From the NCBI GenBank assembly GCA_964493385.1, contig CAZBNW010000001.1, forward strand, positions 1 to 64,000: 64,000 nucleotides of DNA. Reading direction: 5' to 3'. Within the stretch, counting starts at the first letter, position 1; each line of letters begins with the position of its first letter. Positions 52,795 to 61,140 of the stretch are shown here, piece after piece. The notes beneath the pieces are model-generated. The model ran no database searches and was not told the origin of the DNA. It saw nothing but the letters and a program-made list of their open reading frames with translations. The translations under genes and the position numbers were made by a program. This DNA is from Loki-b32 sp964493385 (lineage in GTDB: Archaea > Asgardarchaeota > Lokiarchaeia > Sigyniarchaeales > SOKP01).

Positions 52795-53292
52795 TCAGTT
52801 AATGTTTTTTTTTTCTCTTTCTATATACTTTTTACGATTTGCTTCCAATTCAAAATTTCTTCGAGATTCTTCTAAAAACACTAGATCATAAGCTTCTTTA
52901 AGTACTAAACCAATCAGCATTAATTCTATAAGAAATATAAGAAATATCATTATCATTTCCAGATTATGTAAATCTTTAAGAAAAAGCGTTGAAAATGTAA
53001 AAATGTGAGGAATATAAAAAACTGTTACAATGCCTATTGTTTTGCCAAATTTAATTATGTTCTTATTTTCTAACTTGAAAATCTTTTCTAATCTTAAAGC
53101 ATTCCACAAATAATATGAAGAAAATATAAGATTTATAGAACACAAAATAATAATAAAATCTCTTTCTTGAGGTTGCAGTCCAATATACGGTTTAAGTACA
53201 ATTGATCCAATTAAAAGTGTTAATGAGAAAAAAAATAGCGTTAATGTTAAAGATAATAAACCATTATGGAAATCTTTGTAATCTAAGGTGAC
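52795..53292 (-). CDS. Four-helix membrane protein, start uncertain
   Basis: From the TTG at 53145 the protein has 116 residues and begins inside a hydrophobic helix. The same frame runs open upstream to a TAA at 53302-53304 and adds about 49 residues including a full membrane helix (SLTLTLFFFSLTLLIGSIVL). No ATG, GTG or TTG exists in this upstream part; GTC at 53290-53292 follows a GGTGGT stretch and is the limit used here. The C-terminus is a charged coiled coil. Function unknown. Confidence 0.5.
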   Translation of the reverse strand, partial: VTLDYKDFHNGLLSLTLTLFFFSLTLLIGSIVLKPYIGLQPQERDFIIILCSINLIFSSYYLWNALRLEKIFKLENKNIIKFGKTIGIVTVFYIPHIFTFSTLFLKDLHNLEMIMIFLIFLIELMLIGLVLKEAYDLVFLEESRRNFELEANRKKYIEREKKNIN

Positions 53293-53552
53293 ACCACCAC
53301 TTTACAAACGATAATTTCAGTAATTTTATATTTAAATCGAGATATAAAAACAATTTTTATATATATAGAAATTAATTCAAGTAGAATATTATATCTATTT
53401 TTTGGTTATCTATTTATATTGAATCGATAATAAGTTGAAATTTATTTATAGAAAAAAGATTGTAAAATACTATTCGATTTTAAGAAAACATATTTTAAAT
53501 CTTTATTTCTAAAATATTTGCTATTTTTATTCTTAGCATTCTTTTTAATATT

Positions 53553-53816
53553 ATGTCTGAACAAACATCAATCCTATTATATATTAAAAACATGCTCGCA
53601 GATTTAATTTATATCAATGGTATAATAGCAACTGAGCTAATAAAGGTGACCGAAAACACCGCTACTATTCGTCGTGGAGAGGAGTTTTTAAGTAATACAA
53701 GTTGTCTGGCGGAACATCATGAATTGAACAAAAAGATCATCGACATAGTAAAAAAATATCAAAATAAGCCAACAGATCTTGCAATATTAGAGAGCCATAT
53801 TTTAAAACACCTATAA
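53553..53816 (+). CDS. Small conserved-looking helical protein
   Basis: An 87-residue soluble protein with two helices and an SNTSCLAEHHELNKKI segment containing a Cys and two His residues, which may bind metal. It is 22 bp upstream of the IscU-like gene on the same strand and probably co-transcribed, so it may help that scaffold. No family was recognised. Confidence 0.65.
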   Translation: MSEQTSILLYIKNMLADLIYINGIIATELIKVTENTATIRRGEEFLSNTSCLAEHHELNKKIIDIVKKYQNKPTDLAILESHILKHL

Positions 53817-53838
53817 CAATTTTTCTAATGATTATATA

Positions 53839-54276
53839 ATGCCTGATAAATTTAATGAATTTGTAAAGAACCTTCAAAAAGAAATAATTCAAAAGGAAAT
53901 TGAAGATCACAATGAAAAAATTGTAAATCTATGCTATAATCCTCAAAATTGGGGAAAACCTCCAAAAGAAGAAATAACAGTGTTTGAAGAACGACGAGGA
54001 GGTCCTAAAGAGTATTTCTTCGGATTATATTTAAAGATAGAGAATGATATAATCATCAAAGCAAATTTTAGAACAGATGGTTGTGGTGTGATGATTGCAA
54101 CTGGAAATCAACTAACATTATTAATAGAAGGCAAATCTATTGAATTTGCTGAAAATTTAAAACCAAAAGAAATAAATAATGCATTAATGAGAATACCTCC
54201 TGATGAAAAACATTGTATTGATTTAGCAATCAACACTCTCAAAACTGCAATTAAAAAATATAAACATGAGCATTAA
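53839..54276 (+). CDS. IscU/NifU-like iron-sulfur cluster scaffold
   Basis: A 145-residue protein of the NifU N-terminal family. The three cluster ligands are present: C32 in LCYNPQNWG, C82 in TDGCGV (with D80) and C126 in KHCIDLA. The IEGKSIEFAENLKP segment between them is also typical. It would assemble Fe-S clusters for transfer to apo-proteins. No cysteine desulfurase is adjacent, and the upstream small gene may be a partner. It is followed after 9 bp by the alpha/beta hydrolase gene, probably in the same transcript. Confidence 0.88.
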   Translation: MPDKFNEFVKNLQKEIIQKEIEDHNEKIVNLCYNPQNWGKPPKEEITVFEERRGGPKEYFFGLYLKIENDIIIKANFRTDGCGVMIATGNQLTLLIEGKSIEFAENLKPKEINNALMRIPPDEKHCIDLAINTLKTAIKKYKHEH

Positions 54277-54285
54277 TTTAAGTTT

Positions 54286-55011
54286 GTGATGATAGGTTTA
54301 AAAACTGAAAATATTGATATCCCTATAAAGTCAGAAAATATTAAACTTAAAGGATCAATTTATTATACTTCAAAAACTCCTTTAAAGGCTCCATGGATAA
54401 TTATTCTGGCAGGATTCTTAGCTCATCGTGGAAGCAAATTTGTTAAAGCTTTTTCTGAGAGATTTGCCCGCGTTGGTTATTATGTTTTATCTTATGATTA
54501 CCGAGGTCATGGAGAAACAGAAAAAGAAACAGATAGGGTTGATTTTATTAAAGTAACACCAAAAATTTTTTCAGATATTCACGAAGTAATCAGTTGGATA
54601 TTAGAAAACCAATCAAATAGACTTTTAGATGATAAAATTGCCTTATTTGGAAGAAGTTATGGTGGAGCAATTATATTGACGCATGGATTCATAGACAAAA
54701 GAGCAAAAATCTTAATCGCTCTTTGTACTCGTTATGATTACAATACGGTTAATCTAAAAGTCCCTCAGGATCTTGTAGAAAAAATTAGTCCCAAATATTT
54801 TCTTAAAAATGATCCCTTAAATAACGATAGAATTCTTATAGGACATTGCAAAGACGATATAAGAATGCCCTTTGAAAATGTCATTCAAATCAAAGAGTAT
54901 CTAGGTTTAAGTGATAAAAATGTATTAATATACGATAAAGGAGGTCATTCATTTGAAGGTCAAAGAGATCATCTATTTAATTATTCAATTAAATTCTTGA
55001 AAAAATTATAA
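54286..55011 (+). CDS. Alpha/beta hydrolase
   Basis: A 241-residue serine hydrolase. An oxyanion-type segment is near ILAGFLAHRGS, the nucleophile elbow is GRSYGG (Ser about residue 125), the acid is in HCKDDIRMP and the His in KGGHSFEG. The YDYRGHGETEK part is common to the family. The fold can act as esterase, lipase or peptidase. It lies 9 bp after the iron-sulfur scaffold gene. Substrate unknown. Confidence 0.87.
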   Translation: MMIGLKTENIDIPIKSENIKLKGSIYYTSKTPLKAPWIIILAGFLAHRGSKFVKAFSERFARVGYYVLSYDYRGHGETEKETDRVDFIKVTPKIFSDIHEVISWILENQSNRLLDDKIALFGRSYGGAIILTHGFIDKRAKILIALCTRYDYNTVNLKVPQDLVEKISPKYFLKNDPLNNDRILIGHCKDDIRMPFENVIQIKEYLGLSDKNVLIYDKGGHSFEGQRDHLFNYSIKFLKKL

Positions 55012-55019
55012 GAAAAGAA

Positions 55020-55027
55020 TTTATATG
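55020..55027 (+). promoter_or_regulatory. Possible TATA box of prs
   Basis: TTTATATG lies 39-46 bp before the ATG of prs. This spacing places transcription start near 55048 and gives a short leader. It is supported by motif and spacing only. Confidence 0.35.
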
Positions 55028-55065
55028 TTAAAATATTAAAAGTTAAAATATTTTGTGAGATACCA

Positions 55066-55968
55066 ATGGAAAAAATTCTAATTGTTGGACCAGCTTCACA
55101 AATTCTGGGAGTAAGAATAGCTCAAGAATTAGGAATTGAGCCAATTAATACAGAAACTAAAAAATTTCCAGATGGAGAAAATTACGTAAGAATTAATATT
55201 GAAGATGAAACTCTAATTGCAGGTAAAGAAATAATAATTGTACAATCAACAGGCCCTAGTACTAGTTCTGATCAAAATGATAGATTAATGGAACTATTTA
55301 TGATGATTGACTCTGTTAAACGTATGGGAGCAGTAAAAATAATTGTTGTTGCTCCTTATCTAGCCTACGCACGTCAAGATAAAATATTTCGACCAGGAGA
55401 AAGTCAATTTGGTAATGTCATTATCCGTTTAATCAGTTCTTTAGGTATCGATGAATTCTATGCGGTTGATATGCATGCTCCTTTAATCATGGAAGAGTGC
55501 TCATGTAAAGCAATTAACATTGATTCTATGAAATTACTAGCTGATTATATTAAATATAAGGGGGCTAAGGATATTGTAGTAGTAGCACCAGATAAAGGTG
55601 CTATAGAAAGATCAATTGCATTTGCCAAACATTTTGGTGAGAATATTCCTGTAGAAGTATTTGAAAAAGAAAGAGATGTTAAAACTGGAGAAATAAAAAT
55701 GAGTGGTGTTTTGAATCTTAAAGATAAAGATGTTGTTATTGCTGATGATATTATTGCTACAGGGAGAACAATGGCAACAGCAATAAAATTAGCTAAAGCT
55801 AGCGGAGCTAGGAAAGTTTTTGTGGTAGCAACTCACGCATTATTGCTAGAACAAGCCAAATTTAGAATAATAAAAGCTGGAGCAGACGAAATAATTGGTA
55901 CAGACTCCATTGACAATGAAGCCAGTAAGGTTTCATTAGCAAAAATAATAGCTGATTATATAAAATAA
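55066..55968 (+). CDS. prs: Ribose-phosphate pyrophosphokinase
   Basis: A 300-residue enzyme forming PRPP from ribose 5-phosphate and ATP, needed for nucleotide, histidine and tryptophan synthesis. The flexible loop VVAPYLAYARQDKIFRPGE, the VAPDKGAIE segment and the PRPP-binding loop ADDIIATGRTMATA (around 224-237) are all intact. Length is normal for archaeal class enzymes. It converges on the UPF0200 kinase gene with 14 bp between them. Confidence 0.96.
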   Translation: MEKILIVGPASQILGVRIAQELGIEPINTETKKFPDGENYVRINIEDETLIAGKEIIIVQSTGPSTSSDQNDRLMELFMMIDSVKRMGAVKIIVVAPYLAYARQDKIFRPGESQFGNVIIRLISSLGIDEFYAVDMHAPLIMEECSCKAINIDSMKLLADYIKYKGAKDIVVVAPDKGAIERSIAFAKHFGENIPVEVFEKERDVKTGEIKMSGVLNLKDKDVVIADDIIATGRTMATAIKLAKASGARKVFVVATHALLLEQAKFRIIKAGADEIIGTDSIDNEASKVSLAKIIADYIK

Positions 55969-55982
55969 GATATTTATAAAAA

Positions 55983-56525
55983 TTAATAGTTATTAATAAT
56001 GTCTAAGACTATTTTTCTTGTTTTTTTCTGTAAATCCTCAATGGTAGAATTATTTAGAATTGTATAATCTGCGTTTTCTAAAACTTTATTAAGCCCAAAT
56101 TCGATTTCTCTTTTATCTCTCTCTTTTAGATCTTCAAGATTTTTTGGATCATCACTACGGCCTCTTCGAAAAAGTCGATTAAATCTTTTTTCTTCATCAG
56201 CAACAATAGTTATAATTGGAAATTTCCAAAACTTTCTAAATATATTAACTTCAGAGAGAGACCTGACCCCATCGACAAAAATAACTTCTTCATGTTTATT
56301 TTTTATTAAATCTACACATTTTTTAGCTATTATTGCTGGTCCCCCTTTTTCACGCAATTCCTTAGCGATTTTACCTATAATATCTCCAGAAGGTTCTAAA
56401 TTCCTCTTTTTGGCTTCATCTCGAATAACATCGCCCATAGTTACAACAATCCCTAAATCTTTTATTGCTTCTATTGCCGTTGTTTTACCAGAAGCGGGTT
56501 GACCCGCTATTGCTATTACTTTCAT
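55983..56525 (-). CDS. UPF0200-family P-loop kinase, dephospho-CoA-kinase-like
   Basis: A 180-residue P-loop protein. The Walker A motif is GQPASGKT (8-15), and FVDGVRSLSEV and RLFRRGRSDDP match UPF0200, an archaeal group structurally like dephospho-CoA kinase. Its true substrate is not settled, so no symbol is given. It converges on prs and is divergent from the Rpn11-like gene (113 bp). Confidence 0.85.
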   Translation of the reverse strand: MKVIAIAGQPASGKTTAIEAIKDLGIVVTMGDVIRDEAKKRNLEPSGDIIGKIAKELREKGGPAIIAKKCVDLIKNKHEEVIFVDGVRSLSEVNIFRKFWKFPIITIVADEEKRFNRLFRRGRSDDPKNLEDLKERDKREIEFGLNKVLENADYTILNNSTIEDLQKKTRKIVLDIINNY

Positions 56526-56638
56526 GAATATAAATTTAACTAATATAATTTAAATATTTAGACTTTGTTTAGATTCTATATAGAATAAGAAATAAAAATT
56601 TTAAAGTATAACATAACAAAGCTTTAATTGCAGAAGTT

Positions 56639-57763
56639 ATGAAGAAAAATAAAAAAATTGATCCATTCAAAACTTTATGTATATTAACTCAAAAAGCATA
56701 TAATAGAATCGTAGGTTATGCAATAAGATATGCTAATCAAGATATGAACCCAGATAAATGGCGTGAAGTATACGGAATTTTAATAGGATCAATAGAAAAT
56801 AACGCTAAAGTAATTGTAAAAGACGCAATTCCGATGGTAGTTGGAGATAGAGCTGGTGTAAAATATGAAAATAAACAATATGTCGATATGGCTCAAATTG
56901 ACGCTTCTGTATTCGAACGATCTATTCAGGATAATAAAACTGATTTTATCATTGGATGGTTTCATACTCACCCTGGCTTCGGATTTTTTTATTCTCCAAT
57001 AGATTGCATGACTCAGTTAGGATATCAAATCCCTAATCCATATGCAGTAGGTTTAATTTTTGATCATTGTGAGAAGGAATCCGATCTACATTTTCTGGGA
57101 ATTGCTGGGCTAAGATTAAAAGATCCAGAATTAGGAATTTCCTCTACTTATGACTTGATCGAATTGAACTATGAATTAGAAGAAAAAACAATGGTAGAAA
57201 AAGTTGAAAAAACAATTAAAAAAATTGACAAAAACATGGATAAGGCATTGAAAGAAATTAAATACATTGATGAGGTGCTCCGAAAAAAGGCTTTGGCTCA
57301 ATTACAGAGGAATTTTGGATTAATTTTAGTTCCTAAAGAAGAAGTAATTATTACTGATGATGAAGAGGTAGCTGAAGAGGATGAACGGTATTTATATGAG
57401 TGGGATCCTGAATTCTTTAAAAAATCATATCGTATTCCAAAATTTAGAGAAAAAATAGAAAAGGTTATAGCAACCGCTTACGATGAATTAGATAAATTAA
57501 TTGAAAAGAAAGAAAAAGAAAAATATGAAAATAGAAAAGAGAAATTAATAAAAAAAATTCAAAATATGTTAAAAAAACCAAATGAATGGTATGATAAATT
57601 AATGGAGAATTTCTCTAAAAAAATTGAAGGTATTTTTCCTTTTTATACTTATCTAGACACTAATGAAAGGAAAGTTATTGAATATTTTGAAGAGAGAAGT
57701 TTTGAATATTATAAAATCTTAGATGAGCTAAATAACAGAGCAGAATTAAAATTGGAAGAGTAA
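56639..57763 (+). CDS. Rpn11-like JAMM/MPN metalloprotease with C-terminal coiled region
   Basis: A 374-residue protein. The JAMM zinc site is complete: E43 in REVYGILIG, then H109, H111, S119 and D122 in FHTHPGFGFFYSPID. The HTHPGFG sequence and following MTQLGYQ resemble eukaryotic Rpn11 and CSN5, which release ubiquitin or Nedd8. The MPN domain covers about 10-180; the C-terminal 190 residues are charged helices with a long coiled coil at 275-320. It is alone on the plus strand, with no ubiquitin or E1/E2 gene in this window. The substrate may be an Asgard ubiquitin-like modifier; this is inference. Confidence 0.9.
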   Translation: MKKNKKIDPFKTLCILTQKAYNRIVGYAIRYANQDMNPDKWREVYGILIGSIENNAKVIVKDAIPMVVGDRAGVKYENKQYVDMAQIDASVFERSIQDNKTDFIIGWFHTHPGFGFFYSPIDCMTQLGYQIPNPYAVGLIFDHCEKESDLHFLGIAGLRLKDPELGISSTYDLIELNYELEEKTMVEKVEKTIKKIDKNMDKALKEIKYIDEVLRKKALAQLQRNFGLILVPKEEVIITDDEEVAEEDERYLYEWDPEFFKKSYRIPKFREKIEKVIATAYDELDKLIEKKEKEKYENRKEKLIKKIQNMLKKPNEWYDKLMENFSKKIEGIFPFYTYLDTNERKVIEYFEERSFEYYKILDELNNRAELKLEE

Positions 57764-57900
57764 TAGCATAGATATTTTATTTTGTATTTATCAAACTTTA
57801 AAAATATAAAAAAATATAATCAATTTAAGTACTTTAGCAAAATTTTATATTGATAGTAAATTATTAAGAATTAATCAAGCTTCTTTTTAAAGGTTCTTTC

Positions 57901-58227
57901 ATGGTTAATGAAACTACAATTATAATAAGAAACAGAAACGATAAAGAAAAATCAATTAAAGATGCAATATTTGCATTTTCTGGGGGTAGAAAATCATTAT
58001 TAATAAAGGGTGAAGGGGAAGAAATCAGCACCGCGGTAGAAGTTGCCGAAATTTTAAAAAGTCGTATGTATCCTAGAATAGAAATCGGAAATGTTTCTTT
58101 AGGAAGTCGTCCTTATCTATATAATAGGCAACGTGGTTATTATAATAAAAGTAATAAGGTAAATAAGAAAAAAATAGATATCATTTCAAAAATTGAAATT
58201 ACGCTTCAAACCAAATCATTTACTTAA
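57901..58227 (+). CDS. Alba-like nucleic-acid-binding protein
   Basis: A 108-residue protein of the Alba superfamily. LLIKGEGEEISTAVEVAEILKSR near residues 36-60 is the helix and loop of that fold, followed by IEIGNVSLGSRPY. The C-terminal tail (YNRQRGYYNKSNKVNKKKID) is rich in Arg and Lys as in RNA-binding relatives. It may bind DNA or RNA. It is followed by a small zinc-ribbon gene 4 bp downstream, with which it probably forms a unit. Confidence 0.82.
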   Translation: MVNETTIIIRNRNDKEKSIKDAIFAFSGGRKSLLIKGEGEEISTAVEVAEILKSRMYPRIEIGNVSLGSRPYLYNRQRGYYNKSNKVNKKKIDIISKIEITLQTKSFT

Positions 58228-58231
58228 TTTT

Positions 58232-58411
58232 ATGAAATCAAACGCTAAATCTAATTTTGAACATTTAGGGCCACTATTAGAAGAGACCCGGCTCTCTGAA
58301 ATTTGTCAGATCTGTAATAATTTCATTTATAAACGTATTTATTACGACGAAAATTCTACAAATAAAAGGAAAACTGTTTTTGTCTGTAAGAATTGCTTAA
58401 ATAATGAATAA
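58232..58411 (+). CDS. Small zinc-ribbon protein
   Basis: A 59-residue protein with two Cys pairs, CQIC (about residue 29) and CKNC (about 53), that form a zinc ribbon. The start is the ATG at 58232; an upstream ATG at 58193 overlaps the Alba-like gene. It sits 4 bp after that gene, so they are probably translated together. Function unknown. Confidence 0.68.
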   Translation: MKSNAKSNFEHLGPLLEETRLSEICQICNNFIYKRIYYDENSTNKRKTVFVCKNCLNNE

Positions 58412-58446
58412 GGAAATTTAGTTAATATAGTTCTTATTATTGTACT

Positions 58447-59271
58447 TTACGAATTTGTCTTTTTTTTGAGTTTCTTCTGACTACGTTTCTCTAGATACTT
58501 ATTCCAATCAAAAGCCATAATAAAAAACATAACGGTTATTGTAACTATTAGTAAAATTGCTTCCGTTATTATGCTTGATTTATCGTTAGATTGAATTCCT
58601 TGAGTTACGAATCCAAGTGCTATAAAAATAGGCCAACAACAGTAAATTAGAGTTGTAATGTTTTTACCTAACCACCCAGGAATAATACATTTCCAAAAGG
58701 GATATTTTATCATACCTAATGGCAAGAATAAAATATCATCTGGTAGTGGAGTCAATGCAAATAGAAATATATATAAAGGCGTACGTTTTTCGTTTTCTAA
58801 GATTAATTTGCCAAATCCATCTATATTATTCAATATTTCTGAGTCTCTTTCTTCAGTTATTTTTTTTGTTCCATACCCAACAGCATAGCCAGTGAATTCG
58901 CCTAATGCACTGCCTAAACCTCCTATTAATGCAAGACCGATAATTTCAAGCCAAAAAGAACCAGTTTGCAATATTTGTGTTAGTTCTAATCCTATGTTAT
59001 AGTATTTAAGATATACTGCGTTTGATAGTGAAAATAAAACAAATGGAAAAGGAATTGGAAATCCTATTGATGCTGAGCCTAAAAAGCATATCCCAAGAGA
59101 AATCAATAGAGCCCAAAAATAATTTGAGCCTTGTGTAATTACAATTAAGTTTTTTCTTGCACTTATAACAAAGTTTTGAAAATCTGGTATATATAAAAAT
59201 AGAAATATATAAGCAATAACAATTAAGTAAAAGATCGTGAATACAATAGTTAATTTCTTCGAAACTGCCAT
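58447..59271 (-). CDS. VTT-domain (SNARE-associated / DedA-like) membrane protein
   Basis: A 274-residue membrane protein with about six helices. FLGSASIGFPIPFPFVLFSL and GGLGSALGEFTGYAVGYG are the first part of a VTT/DedA domain, followed by LTPLPDDILFLPLG, a re-entrant segment, and FWKCIIPGWLGKN. VTT proteins scramble or carry phospholipids in eukaryotes and affect membrane homeostasis in bacteria. It is downstream of the cyclophilin-like gene, 4 bp apart, on the same strand. Confidence 0.85.
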   Translation of the reverse strand: MAVSKKLTIVFTIFYLIVIAYIFLFLYIPDFQNFVISARKNLIVITQGSNYFWALLISLGICFLGSASIGFPIPFPFVLFSLSNAVYLKYYNIGLELTQILQTGSFWLEIIGLALIGGLGSALGEFTGYAVGYGTKKITEERDSEILNNIDGFGKLILENEKRTPLYIFLFALTPLPDDILFLPLGMIKYPFWKCIIPGWLGKNITTLIYCCWPIFIALGFVTQGIQSNDKSSIITEAILLIVTITVMFFIMAFDWNKYLEKRSQKKLKKKTNS

Positions 59272-59275
59272 ATTA

Positions 59276-59653
59276 TTATTTCTTTTTTGATAATTTAGTA
59301 TTTAATCCGTTCCTTGCCTTTAATAGTATTTCAAGATTAGTATTTACTTTCCCAATTTTATTTACTTTATTTGGCATTTCAATGTCTTCAATAATTATTA
59401 TTAATTCATCGGTTTTAGGTTTATAAAGAATATCGCCTTTTTCACCATTTGTTGTTGATTTAGCATTAGTTCCTTTATATATTTCTACACCAGGTAATGT
59501 CCAATATTTCTTTGAACCAAAACTAAATCTTCCTCTTAATATAAAAGGTAATTTATCAATTATTGCATCTGCCGTAAGGGGTGCTATATATCGGATAATA
59601 TCACCTTCTAATGTGCCAATTCCGAATAAATCTATCTTTATTGGTACACTCAT
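59276..59653 (-). CDS. Cyclophilin-like fold protein
   Basis: A 125-residue protein. The start MSVPIKIDLFGIGTLEGDIIRY followed by APLTADAIIDKLPF and FGSKKYWTLPGVEIYKG resembles the small prokaryotic cyclophilin-like fold proteins. They lack the full peptidyl-prolyl isomerase active site and have no known reaction. It is the first gene of a pair with the VTT protein and lies next to a 0.6-kb gene-free region. Confidence 0.75.
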   Translation of the reverse strand: MSVPIKIDLFGIGTLEGDIIRYIAPLTADAIIDKLPFILRGRFSFGSKKYWTLPGVEIYKGTNAKSTTNGEKGDILYKPKTDELIIIIEDIEMPNKVNKIGKVNTNLEILLKARNGLNTKLSKKK

Positions 59654-60264
59654 ATTTTATAAATAATGTAATTTCTGATATTTATATTATTTTAAATTAA
59701 ATCTTAAAAATATTATATTTTTGTCAAAATAATTAATAAAGACTTTATTTCCATTAATAACAAGATTTAAATAGTCAAATTATCATATATTTATCTGGAC
59801 AATAGGTCTGTTTTGCATTGGAATTAGATACACAATTACGGTTTGCACACCGAATTAGTTGTATACACAAATTAAACTGATCCTTAATTTCCGACAATTT
59901 TTTTTAGATTCTAAGGATTCAAAACACTCTCATTAAAATTATTCACATTTTTCATTTGTTCCTGTAGTGCTTAAAACACACAATATAAATTATACAGAAG
60001 AAACATGATTAATTCGGCACTTTGGAGCAGGATTTAAAGTATTTCAACAAATTCTCGATTTAATTTGCACATTTTTGGAATATAAGACAACCTAACTTTA
60101 AAACTAGAACTCTAGTTGGATATTGCCGTATTTTTTTTTGATACCTGAGACATTGGGACTTGTATTGCATTAAATCGGAATTAGAATATATATAGGAGCT
60201 TTGATTTCATAATTGCTTCATTGGACTATGCCTCTTTAATTCCTTTGAATCAATTATACTTAGA
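59654..60264. other. 0.6-kb gene-free region, less AT-biased
   Basis: No credible protein frame is present in about 610 bp. Compared with other spacers the sequence from about 59800 to 60250 is richer in G and C and has recurring short pieces such as GGAATTAGA, CCGAATTAG and ATCGGAATTAG. AACTAGAACTCTAGTT near 60104-60119 is a small imperfect palindrome. I could not recognise RNase P, SRP RNA, rRNA or tRNA in it. It may encode an unrecognised RNA or be a decayed gene. Confidence 0.4.
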
Positions 60265-61140
60265 TTAATCGGAGCGCCTATTGTCCTCTTTTTTTTTTTT
60301 TAAGTTAGTTAAATCATCTAAATTATCAATATCAAAAAAGTGATCTTTACTTTCAATTTCAAAAGCAAAAACTTTCTTTCCATTAACAATCATATGATTT
60401 ATTGTCTCCCAAACCGTTTTTACTGAAATTTTATCCTTCAATTTCAAGATTTCGTTGATAGAATCATAACTTAATGCAAAGATGGGAATAAATTGATTTA
60501 AAACATCCTTAGAAGGAATATCACTAAGTTTCACCTGAGAAATTCTTTTTAAAACGATTTCTGAACCGATTTTTTCAACTTCAGCATTAGAAATTAATTT
60601 AATTCTTTTATGAATTCCTTTAAATGTTTTTAATCCTATATTTCTATAAAAAACAAATGGATGCTCTTGAATCAACTGATAATTCTTAGAAATTATGAAT
60701 AAAACTTCTTTCAATATGTTTAAATGAAAGATAGTATCCCCAGGGATTATTATATAGGAGTTATCAGGATTGAAGAAAGTTTTATTCTTGGTAATAGATA
60801 AGAAAGAATATAATGGCCCTAATTTATATTGATTTTCTGTATTAATTATTATCAGTTTATCTTGTAAGGAGCTATTATTTTTTATTATTGTTGAAATAAA
60901 ATCACGTATTGTATCGCCTAAATAACCTATTACTATAGCAATCTGCTTTATTTCTAAATTAATTAAATTATTAATAATATGATTGAGAATTGAAGTATTA
61001 TTTAATATTTCGATTTTAATTAATGGTTTTGGTATGTTCTTTGTAATTTCTTTAAGTCTTGTTCCTTCTCCAGCACATAAAATGACAATAGATAATTTTT
61101 CTTTAAAATCATTCTTTAGTAGTGACAATTCTATTCCCAT
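60265..61140 (-). CDS. Sugar-phosphate nucleotidyltransferase
   Basis: A 291-residue nucleotidyltransferase. LCAGEGTRLKEITKNIPKPL near residues 21-40 is the NTP-binding loop, IIPGDTIFH contains the metal Asp, and the remainder is the sugar-binding domain. The GxGxRL pattern and the lack of a beta-helix suggest a small enzyme of the rfbA/MobA-like type. The start at 61140 overlaps the methionine aminopeptidase gene by 32 bp on the same strand; a slightly later start is possible. The C-terminal tail is very Lys-rich. Confidence 0.8.
   Translation of the reverse strand: MGIELSLLKNDFKEKLSIVILCAGEGTRLKEITKNIPKPLIKIEILNNTSILNHIINNLINLEIKQIAIVIGYLGDTIRDFISTIIKNNSSLQDKLIIINTENQYKLGPLYSFLSITKNKTFFNPDNSYIIIPGDTIFHLNILKEVLFIISKNYQLIQEHPFVFYRNIGLKTFKGIHKRIKLISNAEVEKIGSEIVLKRISQVKLSDIPSKDVLNQFIPIFALSYDSINEILKLKDKISVKTVWETINHMIVNGKKVFAFEIESKDHFFDIDNLDDLTNLKKKKEDNRRSD

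Noticed and set aside
60290..60302. T run near the end of the 60265 gene as terminator
   Set aside because: It is inside the coding part and encodes lysines on the minus strand.
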